DNA of 40,812 nucleotides from an uncultured Clostridium sp. (GTDB lineage Bacteria > Bacillota > Clostridia > TANB77 > CAG-508). Position 1 is the stretch's first letter; every line of letters begins with the position of its first letter. Below are positions 1 through 9,337 of this stretch, piece after piece. The position numbers were made by a program, and so were the translations under genes. Location: contig CAMSMU010000008.1 in assembly GCA_947061115.1 (NCBI GenBank), positions 1 through 40,812 on the forward strand, read 5' to 3'. The notes under the pieces are model-generated. The model saw only the letters and a program-made list of their open reading frames with translations. It was not told the origin of the DNA and made no database searches.

Positions 1-44
1 ATATAAAAAAATTCTCAAAAAAAGTGTCCAAAAACTTGACATAG

Positions 45-347
45 ATCCAAAATATCTTAAAACAAATAAGAAGAAGTAATGGATATACTCAAGAGCAATT
101 AGCTGAAAAGATAGAAGTTTCAGTTAGATATATAAGTGAAATAGAAAGAGATAAATCTAAACCAACTTATGAAGTTTTAATTCATTTTTGCAATTTATTT
201 CAAATAAGTTTAGATCAAATTTTTAGCAAGCATTTAAAAATCACAGAAAATAAAGATTTAGAATATACTTTAACAGGATATTACAAATTATCTAAAGAGA
301 ATAAAGAAACAATAGACCATTTAATTACATATTTTAATAAAAAATAA
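45..347 (+). CDS. XRE-family helix-turn-helix regulator, start unresolved (possibly 5'-damaged)
   Basis: The open frame after a TAG at 42-44 encodes about 100 residues. The helix-turn-helix is typical of the Cro/CI (XRE) family: GYTQEQLAEKIEVSVRYISE, followed by the usual ERDKSKPTYEVLIHFCNLF segment. The C-terminal 40 residues (ITENKDLEYTLTGYYKLSKE onward) are an unrecognised tail. No ATG, GTG or TTG lies between the TAG and the HTH; the first codons are ATC CAA AAT ATC. The protein therefore either starts at a non-standard AUC/AUA codon or has lost its start by a small deletion. The family binds operator DNA as a dimer, and the target here is unknown. It lies upstream of miaB, which has its own promoter, so the two are probably unrelated. 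Confidence 0.6.
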   Translation: MQNILKQIRRSNGYTQEQLAEKIEVSVRYISEIERDKSKPTYEVLIHFCNLFQISLDQIFSKHLKITENKDLEYTLTGYYKLSKENKETIDHLITYFNKK

Positions 348-454
348 TAATTCATTGTCTAACAATGATTATAAAATTATATAATCCAATAAATAAAAAA
401 TACTAGCTATACTTAGTCAATTATTGATTAAATGTATACTTTTTTAAACTTATA

Positions 455-463
455 TGATATAAT
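455..463 (+). promoter_or_regulatory. Extended -10 promoter element for the miaB operon
   Basis: TGATATAAT matches the extended -10 consensus TGnTATAAT. The region 17 bp upstream (TATACT, 435-440) is a poor -35, as is common for extended -10 promoters. It sits 43 bp before the miaB start, in the only sizeable gap upstream of a tightly packed gene series. Confidence 0.6.
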
Positions 464-505
464 ACACACACTATTAATAGGCAATATTAAGAAGGTATAT
501 TAGAT

Positions 506-1933
506 ATGAAAAAAATAGAAATGAATAATGAATATATAAAAAAAATAAAAGAAACTATATATAAACAAAAATATAGCATATTTACAATGGGATGCCAGCT
601 AAATGAAAATGACTCAGAAAAAATATCTGGTATGCTAAGTGAAGCAGGATATACTAAAACAGAAAAATTGGATGAAGCAAATGTAATAGTATTTAATACC
701 TGTTGTGTTAGAGAAAATGCAGAAGATAAATTGTTTGGAAAATTAGGTGAAGTAAAGAAATATAAAGAAAAAAATGGTACTATTATTGTAATTGCAGGAT
801 GTATGATGCAAGAAAAACATATAATAGAAAAAATAAGACAAAGCTATCCATTTGTAGATATAATATTTGGACCACATACAATGCAAAATTTTCCAGAAGA
901 TTTATATAATGCAATAATTGAAAATAAGAAAATAGAAGATATATTAGATATAGATGGGAACATAGTAGAAGGAATACCAGTACTAAGAGAAGATAAAATA
1001 AAAGCGTCTGTTACAATAATGAATGGATGTAATAATTTTTGTACATATTGCATAGTCCCATATGTAAGAGGAAGAGAGAGAAGCAGACATCCTCAAGACA
1101 TATATAATGAGGTAGTATCATTAGCAAAACAAGGATATAAAGAAATTACATTATTAGGCCAAAATGTTAATTCATATTTAGTAAGTGAAAAGCAAAATGG
1201 ACAAGACGTAAACTTTAGTGTTATAGCAGAAGATGAAAAAAAATACATAGTAAATTCATTTGCTAGTTTGTTAGCATTAATAAACACTATAAATGATATA
1301 GAAAGAATTAGGTTTATATCCCCACATCCAAAAGATTTTACAGATGATGTAATAGATGCAATAAAAAATTGTGATAAAGTATGTAAATTAATACACTTGC
1401 CACTTCAATCAGGAAGTACAAATATTTTAAAATCTATGAACCGTAAATATACAAAAGAAAATTATATTGAACTTGCAAAAAAAATAAAAGATAAAATACC
1501 AAATATAGAATTTAGTACAGATATAATAGTAGGGTTTCCAGGAGAAACAGAAGAAGATTTTGAAGAAACATTAGATGCAGTTAAAAAAATGAATTATGAA
1601 CAAATATATATGTTTATTTATTCAAAAAGAGTAGGTACTGTAGCAAACAATATGGAAGGACAAGTAGATGAAACAATAAAACATAATAGATTTGATAAAC
1701 TTAAAAATTTAGCAGAAACAATAATAGCAGAAAAAAATAAAAAATATATAGGAACTACTCAATACATATTAGTTGAAGGAAAAAGTAAAACAAATGACAA
1801 AATTTATACAGGAAGAACAGAGAGTAACAAAGTTGTAAACTTTGAAGGAAATGACCAAATGATTGGAAAAATAATTCCAGTAGAAATAATATCAGAACAT
1901 ATGTGGTACTTAAAAGGAAAAATAAAAAAATAA
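506..1933 (+). CDS. miaB: tRNA-2-methylthio-N6-dimethylallyladenosine synthase MiaB
   Basis: A radical-SAM methylthiotransferase that adds the 2-methylthio group to i6A37 of tRNAs reading UNN codons. The N-terminal UPF0004 domain carries the auxiliary [4Fe-4S] cysteines C30 (TMGCQLNENDSE), C66 (NTCCVRENAE) and C99 (IAGCMMQ). The radical-SAM motif CxxxCxxC is C175, C179 and C182 (NGCNNFCTYCIVPYVRGRER). A C-terminal TRAM-like domain covers about residues 410-475. The length of 475 aa is slightly long for MiaB because of a 20-residue N-terminal extension and an insert near residues 225-250. The RBS is AAGAAGG, about 10 nt before the ATG. miaB followed by mutS is a standard clostridial order. A MiaB-type modification can affect reading-frame maintenance, which is of interest given the +1 shift sites nearby, but that link is only inference. 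Confidence 0.96.
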   Translation: MKKIEMNNEYIKKIKETIYKQKYSIFTMGCQLNENDSEKISGMLSEAGYTKTEKLDEANVIVFNTCCVRENAEDKLFGKLGEVKKYKEKNGTIIVIAGCMMQEKHIIEKIRQSYPFVDIIFGPHTMQNFPEDLYNAIIENKKIEDILDIDGNIVEGIPVLREDKIKASVTIMNGCNNFCTYCIVPYVRGRERSRHPQDIYNEVVSLAKQGYKEITLLGQNVNSYLVSEKQNGQDVNFSVIAEDEKKYIVNSFASLLALINTINDIERIRFISPHPKDFTDDVIDAIKNCDKVCKLIHLPLQSGSTNILKSMNRKYTKENYIELAKKIKDKIPNIEFSTDIIVGFPGETEEDFEETLDAVKKMNYEQIYMFIYSKRVGTVANNMEGQVDETIKHNRFDKLKNLAETIIAEKNKKYIGTTQYILVEGKSKTNDKIYTGRTESNKVVNFEGNDQMIGKIIPVEIISEHMWYLKGKIKK

Positions 1934-1947
1934 GATATGGAGGAAAA

Positions 1948-4584
1948 ATGTCAGAATTAATTGAAAAAGAAGAAAACCTAAAAAATTACTCACCAATGAT
2001 GCAACACTATTTAAAAACTAAAGAGGAGTATAAAGATTGTGTACTTTTCTACAGATTGGGAGATTTTTACGAAATGTTTTTTGATGATGCAGTAAATGTA
2101 TCAAGAGAATTGGAATTAACACTTACAGGTAAAGATTGTGGACAAAATGAAAGGGCTCCAATGTGTGGAGTACCATTTCATGCAGCAGAAAATTATATTG
2201 CAAAATTAATAGAAAAAGGTTATAAAGTAGCAATATGTGAGCAATTAGAAGATCCAAAGTTGGCTAAAGGAATAGTAAAAAGAGATGTTATAAAAGTAAT
2301 AACACCTGGTACAGTAGTAGAAGGAACAATATTAGAAGAAAAGAAAAATAATTATATAATGTCTATATATAAAGAAGGAATATACTTTGGAGTTGCAGTA
2401 TGTGATATTTCAACAGGAGATTTTTATTCAACAGAAATAAAAGAAGAAAATAATTATGCAAAATTATTAGACGAAATTTCAAGATACAATCCATCAGAAT
2501 TAGTAGTTAATGAAATGATGAAAAATTCAGTAAATGAAATAGATAATATAAAACAAAGATTTAATTGTTTTATTTCTACAGAAGAAAAATTTGAGAATGA
2601 TTATAAAAAAATAGAAGAACAATTTGATTTAAGAGATGACAAAGGAGATAAATTAACAACAATAAAACAGAAACTATTTGCAGTATCAGCTATAAATGGT
2701 TTAATGGATTATATAGAAAATACTCAAAAGTCAAAAATGGAGAATTTAAATCAAATAATAGTATATAATACAACAAAATATATGGCACTAGATATTAATG
2801 CTAGGAGAAATTTAGAAATAACAGAAAAACTAAGAGATAAATCTAAAAAAGGAACTTTACTCTGGGTATTAGACAAAACAGATACATCAATGGGAGGTAG
2901 ACTTTTAAGAAGGTGGTTAAGTGATCCACTTATAGATATAAAAGATATAAATAGAAGACTTCATGCAGTTAAAGAACTAAAAGAAAACGCTATGTTTAGA
3001 GATGATATATCTACATCACTAAAAAGAGTATATGATATAGAAAGACTAGCAGGAAAAATAGCATATGGTACAGCAAATGCAAGAGATTTAATATCACTTA
3101 AAAACTCAGTAATGCAATTACCAGAACTAAAAAATATACTAGCAAATTCTACATCAGAAATGATGAAAAATCTATATGAAGGATTAGATACTCTAGAAGA
3201 TATATATAAGTTAATAGATGATGCAATAACAGAGGATCCTCCTATGAGTGTAAAAGAAGGAGGAATTATAAAAAAAGGTTATAATAAAGATATAGATGAA
3301 CTTATAGAAGCTACAACAAATGGCAAAAAATGGCTACTTGATTTAGAAAACAGAGAAAAACAAGAAACAGGAATAAAGAATTTAAAAGTGGGCTATAATA
3401 AAATATTTGGTTATTATATTGAAGTAAGCAAATCATTTGTAAAATTAGCACCAGAAAGATATATAAGAAAACAGACATTAACTACAGGAGAAAGATATAT
3501 AACAGAAGAACTTAAAAATTTAGAAAATCAAATATTAGGTGCACAAGAAAAGGTAGTAGTACTAGAATATGATGCTTTTGTAGATATAAGAAACAAAATA
3601 GAAGAAAGTGCAAAAAGATTGCAAACAGCTGCAAATATAGTATCTAAAATAGATGTATTATGCTCATTTGCAAAAGTTGCAGAAGAAATGAATTACTGTA
3701 TTCCAGAAGTAGATGATAGTGATATAATAGATATAAAAGAAGGAAGGCATCCTGTAATAGAAAAAATATTACCATCAGGATCTTTCATAGAAAATGATTC
3801 ATATTTGAATTCAGAAGAAAGTAGATTATCAATTATAACAGGACCTAATATGGCAGGTAAATCAACATATATGAGACAAGTAGCATTAATAACGCTTATG
3901 GCACAAATAGGTAGCTTTGTACCAGCAAAATCTGCACATATTGGAGTAGTAGACAAAATTTTCACAAGAGTTGGTGCATCAGATGACTTAAGTATGGGAG
4001 AAAGTACTTTCATGGTAGAAATGATGGAAGTAGCATCAATATTATCTAATGCAACTAATAGAAGTTTAGTAATTTTAGATGAAATAGGAAGAGGAACATC
4101 AACATATGATGGTTTATCAATTGCATGGGCTGTTACAGAATATATACTAGATAAAAACGTATGTGGATCTAAAACATTATTTGCAACACATTATCATGAA
4201 CTAATAGGATTAGAAGAAAAATTAGAAGGAATAAAAAATTATCATATAGCAGTAAGAGAAAAAGGCGAAGATGTAGTATTTTTAAGAAAAATATTACCAG
4301 GAGGTACAGACGAAAGCTATGGAGTTCATGTTGCAAGACTTGCAGGAGTACCAAAAACAGTAACAAAAAGAGCAAATGATATACTAAAAACATTAGAAAG
4401 AAAGAGTATTATAAAAGACAATGTACAAACAAAATCAGAAAAAGCTAAAAGTGAAGGACAGCTAGATATGTATAATTATAAATTAGCAGAAATTGCACAT
4501 GAAATAGATCAGATAAAATTAGAACAATTAACTCCATTAGATGCATTAAATATACTATCTAAAATAAAAGAAAAAATGAGTTAA
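1948..4584 (+). CDS. mutS: DNA mismatch repair ATPase MutS
   Basis: Recognises base mismatches and small loops and recruits MutL. The N-terminal mismatch-reading motif is GDFYEMFF (the Phe-x-Glu wedge). The core and clamp domains occupy the middle. The ATPase has Walker A GPNMAGKST at about residues 632-640 and Walker B LVILDEIGRGTSTYDG near 707, followed by the ATHYHEL signature. The start chosen is the ATG at 1948 behind GGAGGAAAA, not an in-frame GTG 45 nt upstream inside miaB. That gives 878 aa, normal for MutS1. The gap to the miaB stop is 14 nt, so co-transcription is likely. A mutL was not seen downstream; the next gene is a nucleoside kinase. Confidence 0.97.
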   Translation: MSELIEKEENLKNYSPMMQHYLKTKEEYKDCVLFYRLGDFYEMFFDDAVNVSRELELTLTGKDCGQNERAPMCGVPFHAAENYIAKLIEKGYKVAICEQLEDPKLAKGIVKRDVIKVITPGTVVEGTILEEKKNNYIMSIYKEGIYFGVAVCDISTGDFYSTEIKEENNYAKLLDEISRYNPSELVVNEMMKNSVNEIDNIKQRFNCFISTEEKFENDYKKIEEQFDLRDDKGDKLTTIKQKLFAVSAINGLMDYIENTQKSKMENLNQIIVYNTTKYMALDINARRNLEITEKLRDKSKKGTLLWVLDKTDTSMGGRLLRRWLSDPLIDIKDINRRLHAVKELKENAMFRDDISTSLKRVYDIERLAGKIAYGTANARDLISLKNSVMQLPELKNILANSTSEMMKNLYEGLDTLEDIYKLIDDAITEDPPMSVKEGGIIKKGYNKDIDELIEATTNGKKWLLDLENREKQETGIKNLKVGYNKIFGYYIEVSKSFVKLAPERYIRKQTLTTGERYITEELKNLENQILGAQEKVVVLEYDAFVDIRNKIEESAKRLQTAANIVSKIDVLCSFAKVAEEMNYCIPEVDDSDIIDIKEGRHPVIEKILPSGSFIENDSYLNSEESRLSIITGPNMAGKSTYMRQVALITLMAQIGSFVPAKSAHIGVVDKIFTRVGASDDLSMGESTFMVEMMEVASILSNATNRSLVILDEIGRGTSTYDGLSIAWAVTEYILDKNVCGSKTLFATHYHELIGLEEKLEGIKNYHIAVREKGEDVVFLRKILPGGTDESYGVHVARLAGVPKTVTKRANDILKTLERKSIIKDNVQTKSEKAKSEGQLDMYNYKLAEIAHEIDQIKLEQLTPLDALNILSKIKEKMS

Positions 4585-4599
4585 AAGAAAGGTAAAATT

Positions 4600-6231
4600 A
4601 TGAAAATTTATTACAACGGAAAAGAAACAGAAATACCACTAGAAAAAGTAAAAGTAATAGACTTAATCAAAGAAAATAAAAATAATATAATAGCATGTAA
4701 ATGCAATAATGAAATAAAGTCTTTAAACTACGAAGTAAAAGAAGGAGATGTTATAGAATTTATAGACTTTACTCATAAAGATGGAAAAAGAACATATATA
4801 AGAGGATTAATGTATATAATGACAATGGCATTTAATGAATTATATCCAGATCTTTTGATCAATATTAATTATCAATTAACAAATGCAATGTTTTGTGAAG
4901 TAGAAAATGAAAACATAACAGAAGAAATTATTGAAAATGTAAAAAATAAAATGCTAGATATTATAAACAAAAACCTTCCAATAAATAAAAAAGTGATGAC
5001 AAAAGAAGAAGCAGAAAAATTTTATTCAGAACAAAATACAATAAGAGGAAGGCTGCAAATAGAAAATAAAGAAAAGGATATAGTGTCATTATATTATTGT
5101 GAAGATTATTATAATTACTTTTTTGGAATAATGCCTATATCAACAGGATACATTAAACTATTTGATATAAATAAGTATAAAGACGGATTTATAGTAAGAT
5201 ATCCTAGTAGAAAAAATCCAAATGAGTTAGGCGAATTTATAGAAACAAAAAAATTACAATCAACATTAGAAGAATATGACGATATAAATAAATTAATGAA
5301 TATAAATACAATATATCAACTAAATGAACAAATTAGAAATGGCAAAAATGATGAAATAATACTAACAGCAGAGGCTTTACATGAAAAGAAATTTGCAGAA
5401 CTTGCAGACAAAATATCAGAAAGAAAAAATGTAAAAATAGTACTTATAGCTGGACCTTCATCATCAGGAAAAACCACATTTGCAAAAAGATTAGGAATAG
5501 AACTAAGATTACATGGAATGAAACCTGTAACAATAGGAACAGATAATTATTTTGTAGAAAGAAAAGATACACCATTAGATGAAAATGGAGAATATGATTT
5601 TGAATCAATAGAAGCATTAGATTTACAATTATTTAATGATCACTTAACCAAACTAATAAATGGTGAAAAGGTTGAGATTCCTACATTTGATTTTAAAAAT
5701 GGAACAAAAATATATAGTGGAAATACACTGAAACTAAAAGATGATGAAGTCTTAATAATAGAAGGAATACACTCTTTAAACGATAGACTAACAAACGAAA
5801 TACCAAAAGAAAATAAGTTTAAGATATATATTAGTGACTTAACAGTATTAAATATAGATTATTATAATCGTATATCTACAACAGACACAAGACTTATTAG
5901 AAGAATAGTTAGAGATAATAACTTTAGAAATTATTCTGCATTAGACACATTAAAAAGATGGGAATCTGTAAATAGAGGAGAAGACAAAAACATATTTCCA
6001 TTTCAAGAAGAAGCGGATGCAATGTTCAATACTTCCTTAGTATATGAATTGGCAGTACTTTCAAAATATGCAAAACCATTATTAGATCAAATTACTCCTA
6101 ATGAAAAAGAATATTCAGAAGCCAAAAGACTAAGTACATTATTAGGATATTTTGACGAAATGAACGAAAGAGCTGTACCTAATAATTCAATATTGCGTGA
6201 ATTTATAGGAGATAGCATATTTGAATACTAA
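4600..6231 (+). CDS. Uridine kinase-like nucleoside kinase with N-terminal TGS domain
   Basis: A 543-aa multidomain protein. Residues 1 to about 60 form a TGS-like beta-grasp domain (KIYYNGKETEIPLEK start). The following 150 residues resemble the threonyl-tRNA synthetase second additional domain (THKDGKRTYIRG...). The C-terminal half is a P-loop kinase of the phosphoribulokinase/uridine kinase family, with Walker A GPSSSGKTT at 285-293 and the downstream IGTDNYFVERKDTPLDENG segment, which fits substrate binding. This architecture is well known in clostridia as a nucleoside kinase; the exact substrate (uridine/cytidine) is inferred. It begins 15 nt after mutS with RBS AGAAAGG. Confidence 0.85.
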   Translation: MKIYYNGKETEIPLEKVKVIDLIKENKNNIIACKCNNEIKSLNYEVKEGDVIEFIDFTHKDGKRTYIRGLMYIMTMAFNELYPDLLININYQLTNAMFCEVENENITEEIIENVKNKMLDIINKNLPINKKVMTKEEAEKFYSEQNTIRGRLQIENKEKDIVSLYYCEDYYNYFFGIMPISTGYIKLFDINKYKDGFIVRYPSRKNPNELGEFIETKKLQSTLEEYDDINKLMNINTIYQLNEQIRNGKNDEIILTAEALHEKKFAELADKISERKNVKIVLIAGPSSSGKTTFAKRLGIELRLHGMKPVTIGTDNYFVERKDTPLDENGEYDFESIEALDLQLFNDHLTKLINGEKVEIPTFDFKNGTKIYSGNTLKLKDDEVLIIEGIHSLNDRLTNEIPKENKFKIYISDLTVLNIDYYNRISTTDTRLIRRIVRDNNFRNYSALDTLKRWESVNRGEDKNIFPFQEEADAMFNTSLVYELAVLSKYAKPLLDQITPNEKEYSEAKRLSTLLGYFDEMNERAVPNNSILREFIGDSIFEY

Positions 6232-6248
6232 TTATTTAAGAGGGATAA

Positions 6249-6552
6249 ATGAAAATTGTAAAAAGAGATGAAGAATTTATATGTGAACATTGTGGTAAAA
6301 AAGTAGGAAAATTAGGATATACATCAAGAGATCATTGTCCATATTGTTTGTATTCAAAACATGTAGACTGTGTTCCACGGAGATAGAATGGAAGAATGTA
6401 AAGGACTTTTAAAGCCAATAAAAGTAGAACCAAATACAAAAAAAGGATATGTAATAACATATAAATGTGAAAAATGTAGTAGTGTAAGAAAAAATAAAGC
6501 AGCAAATGATGATAATAATGAATTGCTTATAAACCTAACTGCAGTAAATTAA
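6249..6552 (+). CDS. RNHCP-domain zinc-ribbon protein, needs +1 frameshift at an in-frame CGG
   Basis: Encodes a 100-aa protein of the RNHCP family only if one C at 6378 is skipped. Frame 0 from the ATG at 6249 (RBS AGAGGGATAA) gives 43 residues including CEHCGKKVG and RDHCPYCLYSKHVD, which is the family core. It then reaches CCA CGG AGA TAG and would stop. Skipping the C gives VP-GDRMEECKGLLKPI, which matches the conserved PGDR...C.GLM.PI block, and it continues through YKCEKCSSVRKNKAANDDN to TAA at 6552. Four CxxC-type cysteine pairs suggest metal binding; the function is not established. Neither half alone is a plausible protein. It lies between the kinase and trpS in the same direction. 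Confidence 0.85.
6378..6381 (+). other. +1 frameshift site CGGA in the RNHCP gene
   Basis: The zero-frame codon 44 is CGG; skipping the C yields GGA (Gly), the Gly of the conserved PGDR motif. The P-site codon is CCA. Zero-frame reading stops at TAG two codons later. Confidence 0.85.
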
Positions 6553-6603
6553 ATTAGGACGAGGGAAATTGGGACGGTTCTCATTTCTCTAAGAAAGGAA
6601 AAT
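6553..6603 (+). repeat. Short intergenic remnant (GGGACGGTTCTC-type) before trpS
   Basis: The sequence holds GGACGAGGGAAATT followed by GGGACGGTTCTC, which is more G-rich than its surroundings. From general familiarity, GGGACGGTTC strings recur in intergenic regions of clostridia. Only one copy is seen here. It also carries a CGG that lies outside any gene. The tail AAGAAAGGAAAAT is the trpS ribosome binding site. Confidence 0.3.
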
Positions 6604-7644
6604 ATGATGGAAGATGAGAAAATAAAAATTGAAGACATAAAACCAGATAAAACTCTTAGAATACTTACAGGAGATAGGCCAACAGGTAAACTTCATATAG
6701 GTCATTATTTTGGATCACTAAAAAGTAGAGTGAGTTTGCAAGATAAGTTTGAAACTTTTATAGAAGTTGCAGATGTTCAAGCTTTGACAGATAATTTCAA
6801 TAATCCAGATAAAGTAAAACAAAATGTAACTCAAATTGTAATGGATGAACTTGCAATAGGTATAGATCCAAATAAATCAACTATATTTTTGCAATCATTA
6901 ATACCAGAAATAGCAGAACTAACAGTATTCTATTCTAATTTAGTAACAATAGCTAGACTAGAGAGAAACCCAACTGTAAAAACTGAAATTGCACAAAAAA
7001 GAGATTTATTTGGAGAAAGTGTTACATATGGATTTTTAGGATACCCAGTAAGTCAAGCAGCAGATATAACATGCTTTGATGCAAGCTATGTACCAGTAGG
7101 AGAAGATCAACTTCCATTAATAGAACAATGTAGAGAAATTGTAAGAAAATTCAACAATATATATGGTAAAACATTAAGAGAACCAGTAGCAGTCATGAGT
7201 AATTCTGGAAGAATAAAAGGATTAGATGGAAATGTTAAAATGGGTAAATCTTTAGGAAACGCTTTATATCTTGCAGATGATTTAGAAACAATAAAAGAAA
7301 AAGTAATGGGAGCTTTAACTGATCCAGCAAGAATAAAAAAGGATGATCCAGGAAATCCAGATATATGTATGGTATATTATTATCATAAACTATTTACAAA
7401 TAGTGAAGAATGTAAAAATGTATGTGAAGAATGTAAAAAAGGTCAAAGAGGTTGTGTGTCATGCAAAAAGCAATTAATAGAAAATATAAATAACTTTTTA
7501 GAGCCTATTAGAAATAAAAGAAAGTACTATGAAGAAAATCCAAATGAAGTAATGGACATTTTAATGTTTGGAACCGAAAATGCAAGAAAAATTGCAAAGC
7601 AAACAATGACAAAAGTAAAAAAGCAAATGAAATTAGATTATTAA
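6604..7644 (+). CDS. trpS: Tryptophanyl-tRNA synthetase with Cys-rich insert
   Basis: Class I synthetase charging tRNA-Trp. HIGH is at 31-34 (GKLHIGHYFGS) and the KMSKS loop is KMGKS at 212-216. The 346 aa are typical. A C-terminal cysteine set (C255, C277, C284, C287, with C270 and C274 between) forms a C-x21-C-x6-C-x2-C pattern. That is nearly the C-x22-C-x6-C-x2-C motif which binds a [4Fe-4S] cluster in Thermotoga maritima TrpRS, so metal or Fe-S binding is inferred. Start is ATG 6604 (ATG ATG; the second is possible) behind AAGAAAGGA. The window does not show a T-box leader in the 51 nt upstream. Confidence 0.95.
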   Translation: MMEDEKIKIEDIKPDKTLRILTGDRPTGKLHIGHYFGSLKSRVSLQDKFETFIEVADVQALTDNFNNPDKVKQNVTQIVMDELAIGIDPNKSTIFLQSLIPEIAELTVFYSNLVTIARLERNPTVKTEIAQKRDLFGESVTYGFLGYPVSQAADITCFDASYVPVGEDQLPLIEQCREIVRKFNNIYGKTLREPVAVMSNSGRIKGLDGNVKMGKSLGNALYLADDLETIKEKVMGALTDPARIKKDDPGNPDICMVYYYHKLFTNSEECKNVCEECKKGQRGCVSCKKQLIENINNFLEPIRNKRKYYEENPNEVMDILMFGTENARKIAKQTMTKVKKQMKLDY

Positions 7645-7708
7645 AATTTATTTTGAATGATTTAAATTTAGATAAATAGATATAATACAAAAAGAGAGGA
7701 TACAAATA

Positions 7709-8988
<1,280 letters not shown>

Positions 8989-9029
8989 TTATTGAATAAA
9001 AATAATTTAATTGGCAAATTAAAATATCA

Positions 9030-9053
9030 TAGGGGCGATTAGCAATCGCCCTA
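9030..9053. repeat. Short palindromic repeat, copy 1 (GGGGCGATT...AATCGCC)
   Basis: TAGGGGCGATT-AGC-AATCGCCCTA is a small inverted repeat just after obgE. Related copies lie at 9376, 9425, 11566 and 29890. It may fold as a hairpin but lacks a U-tract. Confidence 0.75.
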
Positions 9054-9205
9054 ATAATATAGAAAAAATAAAAAATATATGGTAAAATAATAAAAATAAA
9101 TAAAGGAAAAAACACAATGAAAAACGTGAAAATACTTGATACTGTATATATATATATATATATATCGTAAGGTCTAATGAAATAAAATTACGTAAACATA
9201 GAAAG
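9054..9205 (+). other. Non-coding gap with a (TA)10 tract
   Basis: An AT-rich interval after obgE. At 9145-9165 there is an uninterrupted TA dinucleotide run of 21 nt. The run lies inside a 17-codon reading frame (9117-9170, ATG behind AAAGGA) that is probably not a gene. No other feature seen. Confidence 0.5.
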
Positions 9206-9245
9206 ACTATGTCTTTTTAGAGAAATCTAAAAGACATAGTTTTTT
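9206..9245 (+). terminator. Intrinsic terminator
   Basis: ACTATGTCTTTTTAGA, a GAAA tetraloop, then TCTAAAAGACATAGT and TTTTT. A 15-bp stem (one bulged T) with a U-tract. Its tetraloop and flanking TAGA/TCTA are the same as in the terminator at 21125. Confidence 0.8.
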
Positions 9246-9337
9246 GTGCAGATTAAACTCAACCATAGGAGACGTTCTTTTTTGGTTGAAAAGGTGTAAA
9301 GACCGAGTAACTAAAGCAAAATAGGAGGATAAACAAA
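9246..9337 (+). promoter_or_regulatory. Leader of the prepilin-like gene, possible structured RNA
   Basis: Between the terminator and the gene the sequence holds TCAACC...GGTTGA (about 9258 to 9287), which can pair over a 19-nt loop. It is followed by AAGGTGTAAAGACCGAGTAAC and the RBS AGGAGG. I do not recognise a known riboswitch class, so this is only a candidate leader. Confidence 0.3.

Noticed and set aside
6570..6580. CGG in GGGACGGTTCTC before trpS
   Set aside because: It lies in an intergenic remnant, not in a reading frame.
9246..9337. c-di-GMP (GEMM) riboswitch before the prepilin gene
   Set aside because: The conserved GEMM cores were not found; only a small stem and a purine-rich stretch are visible.
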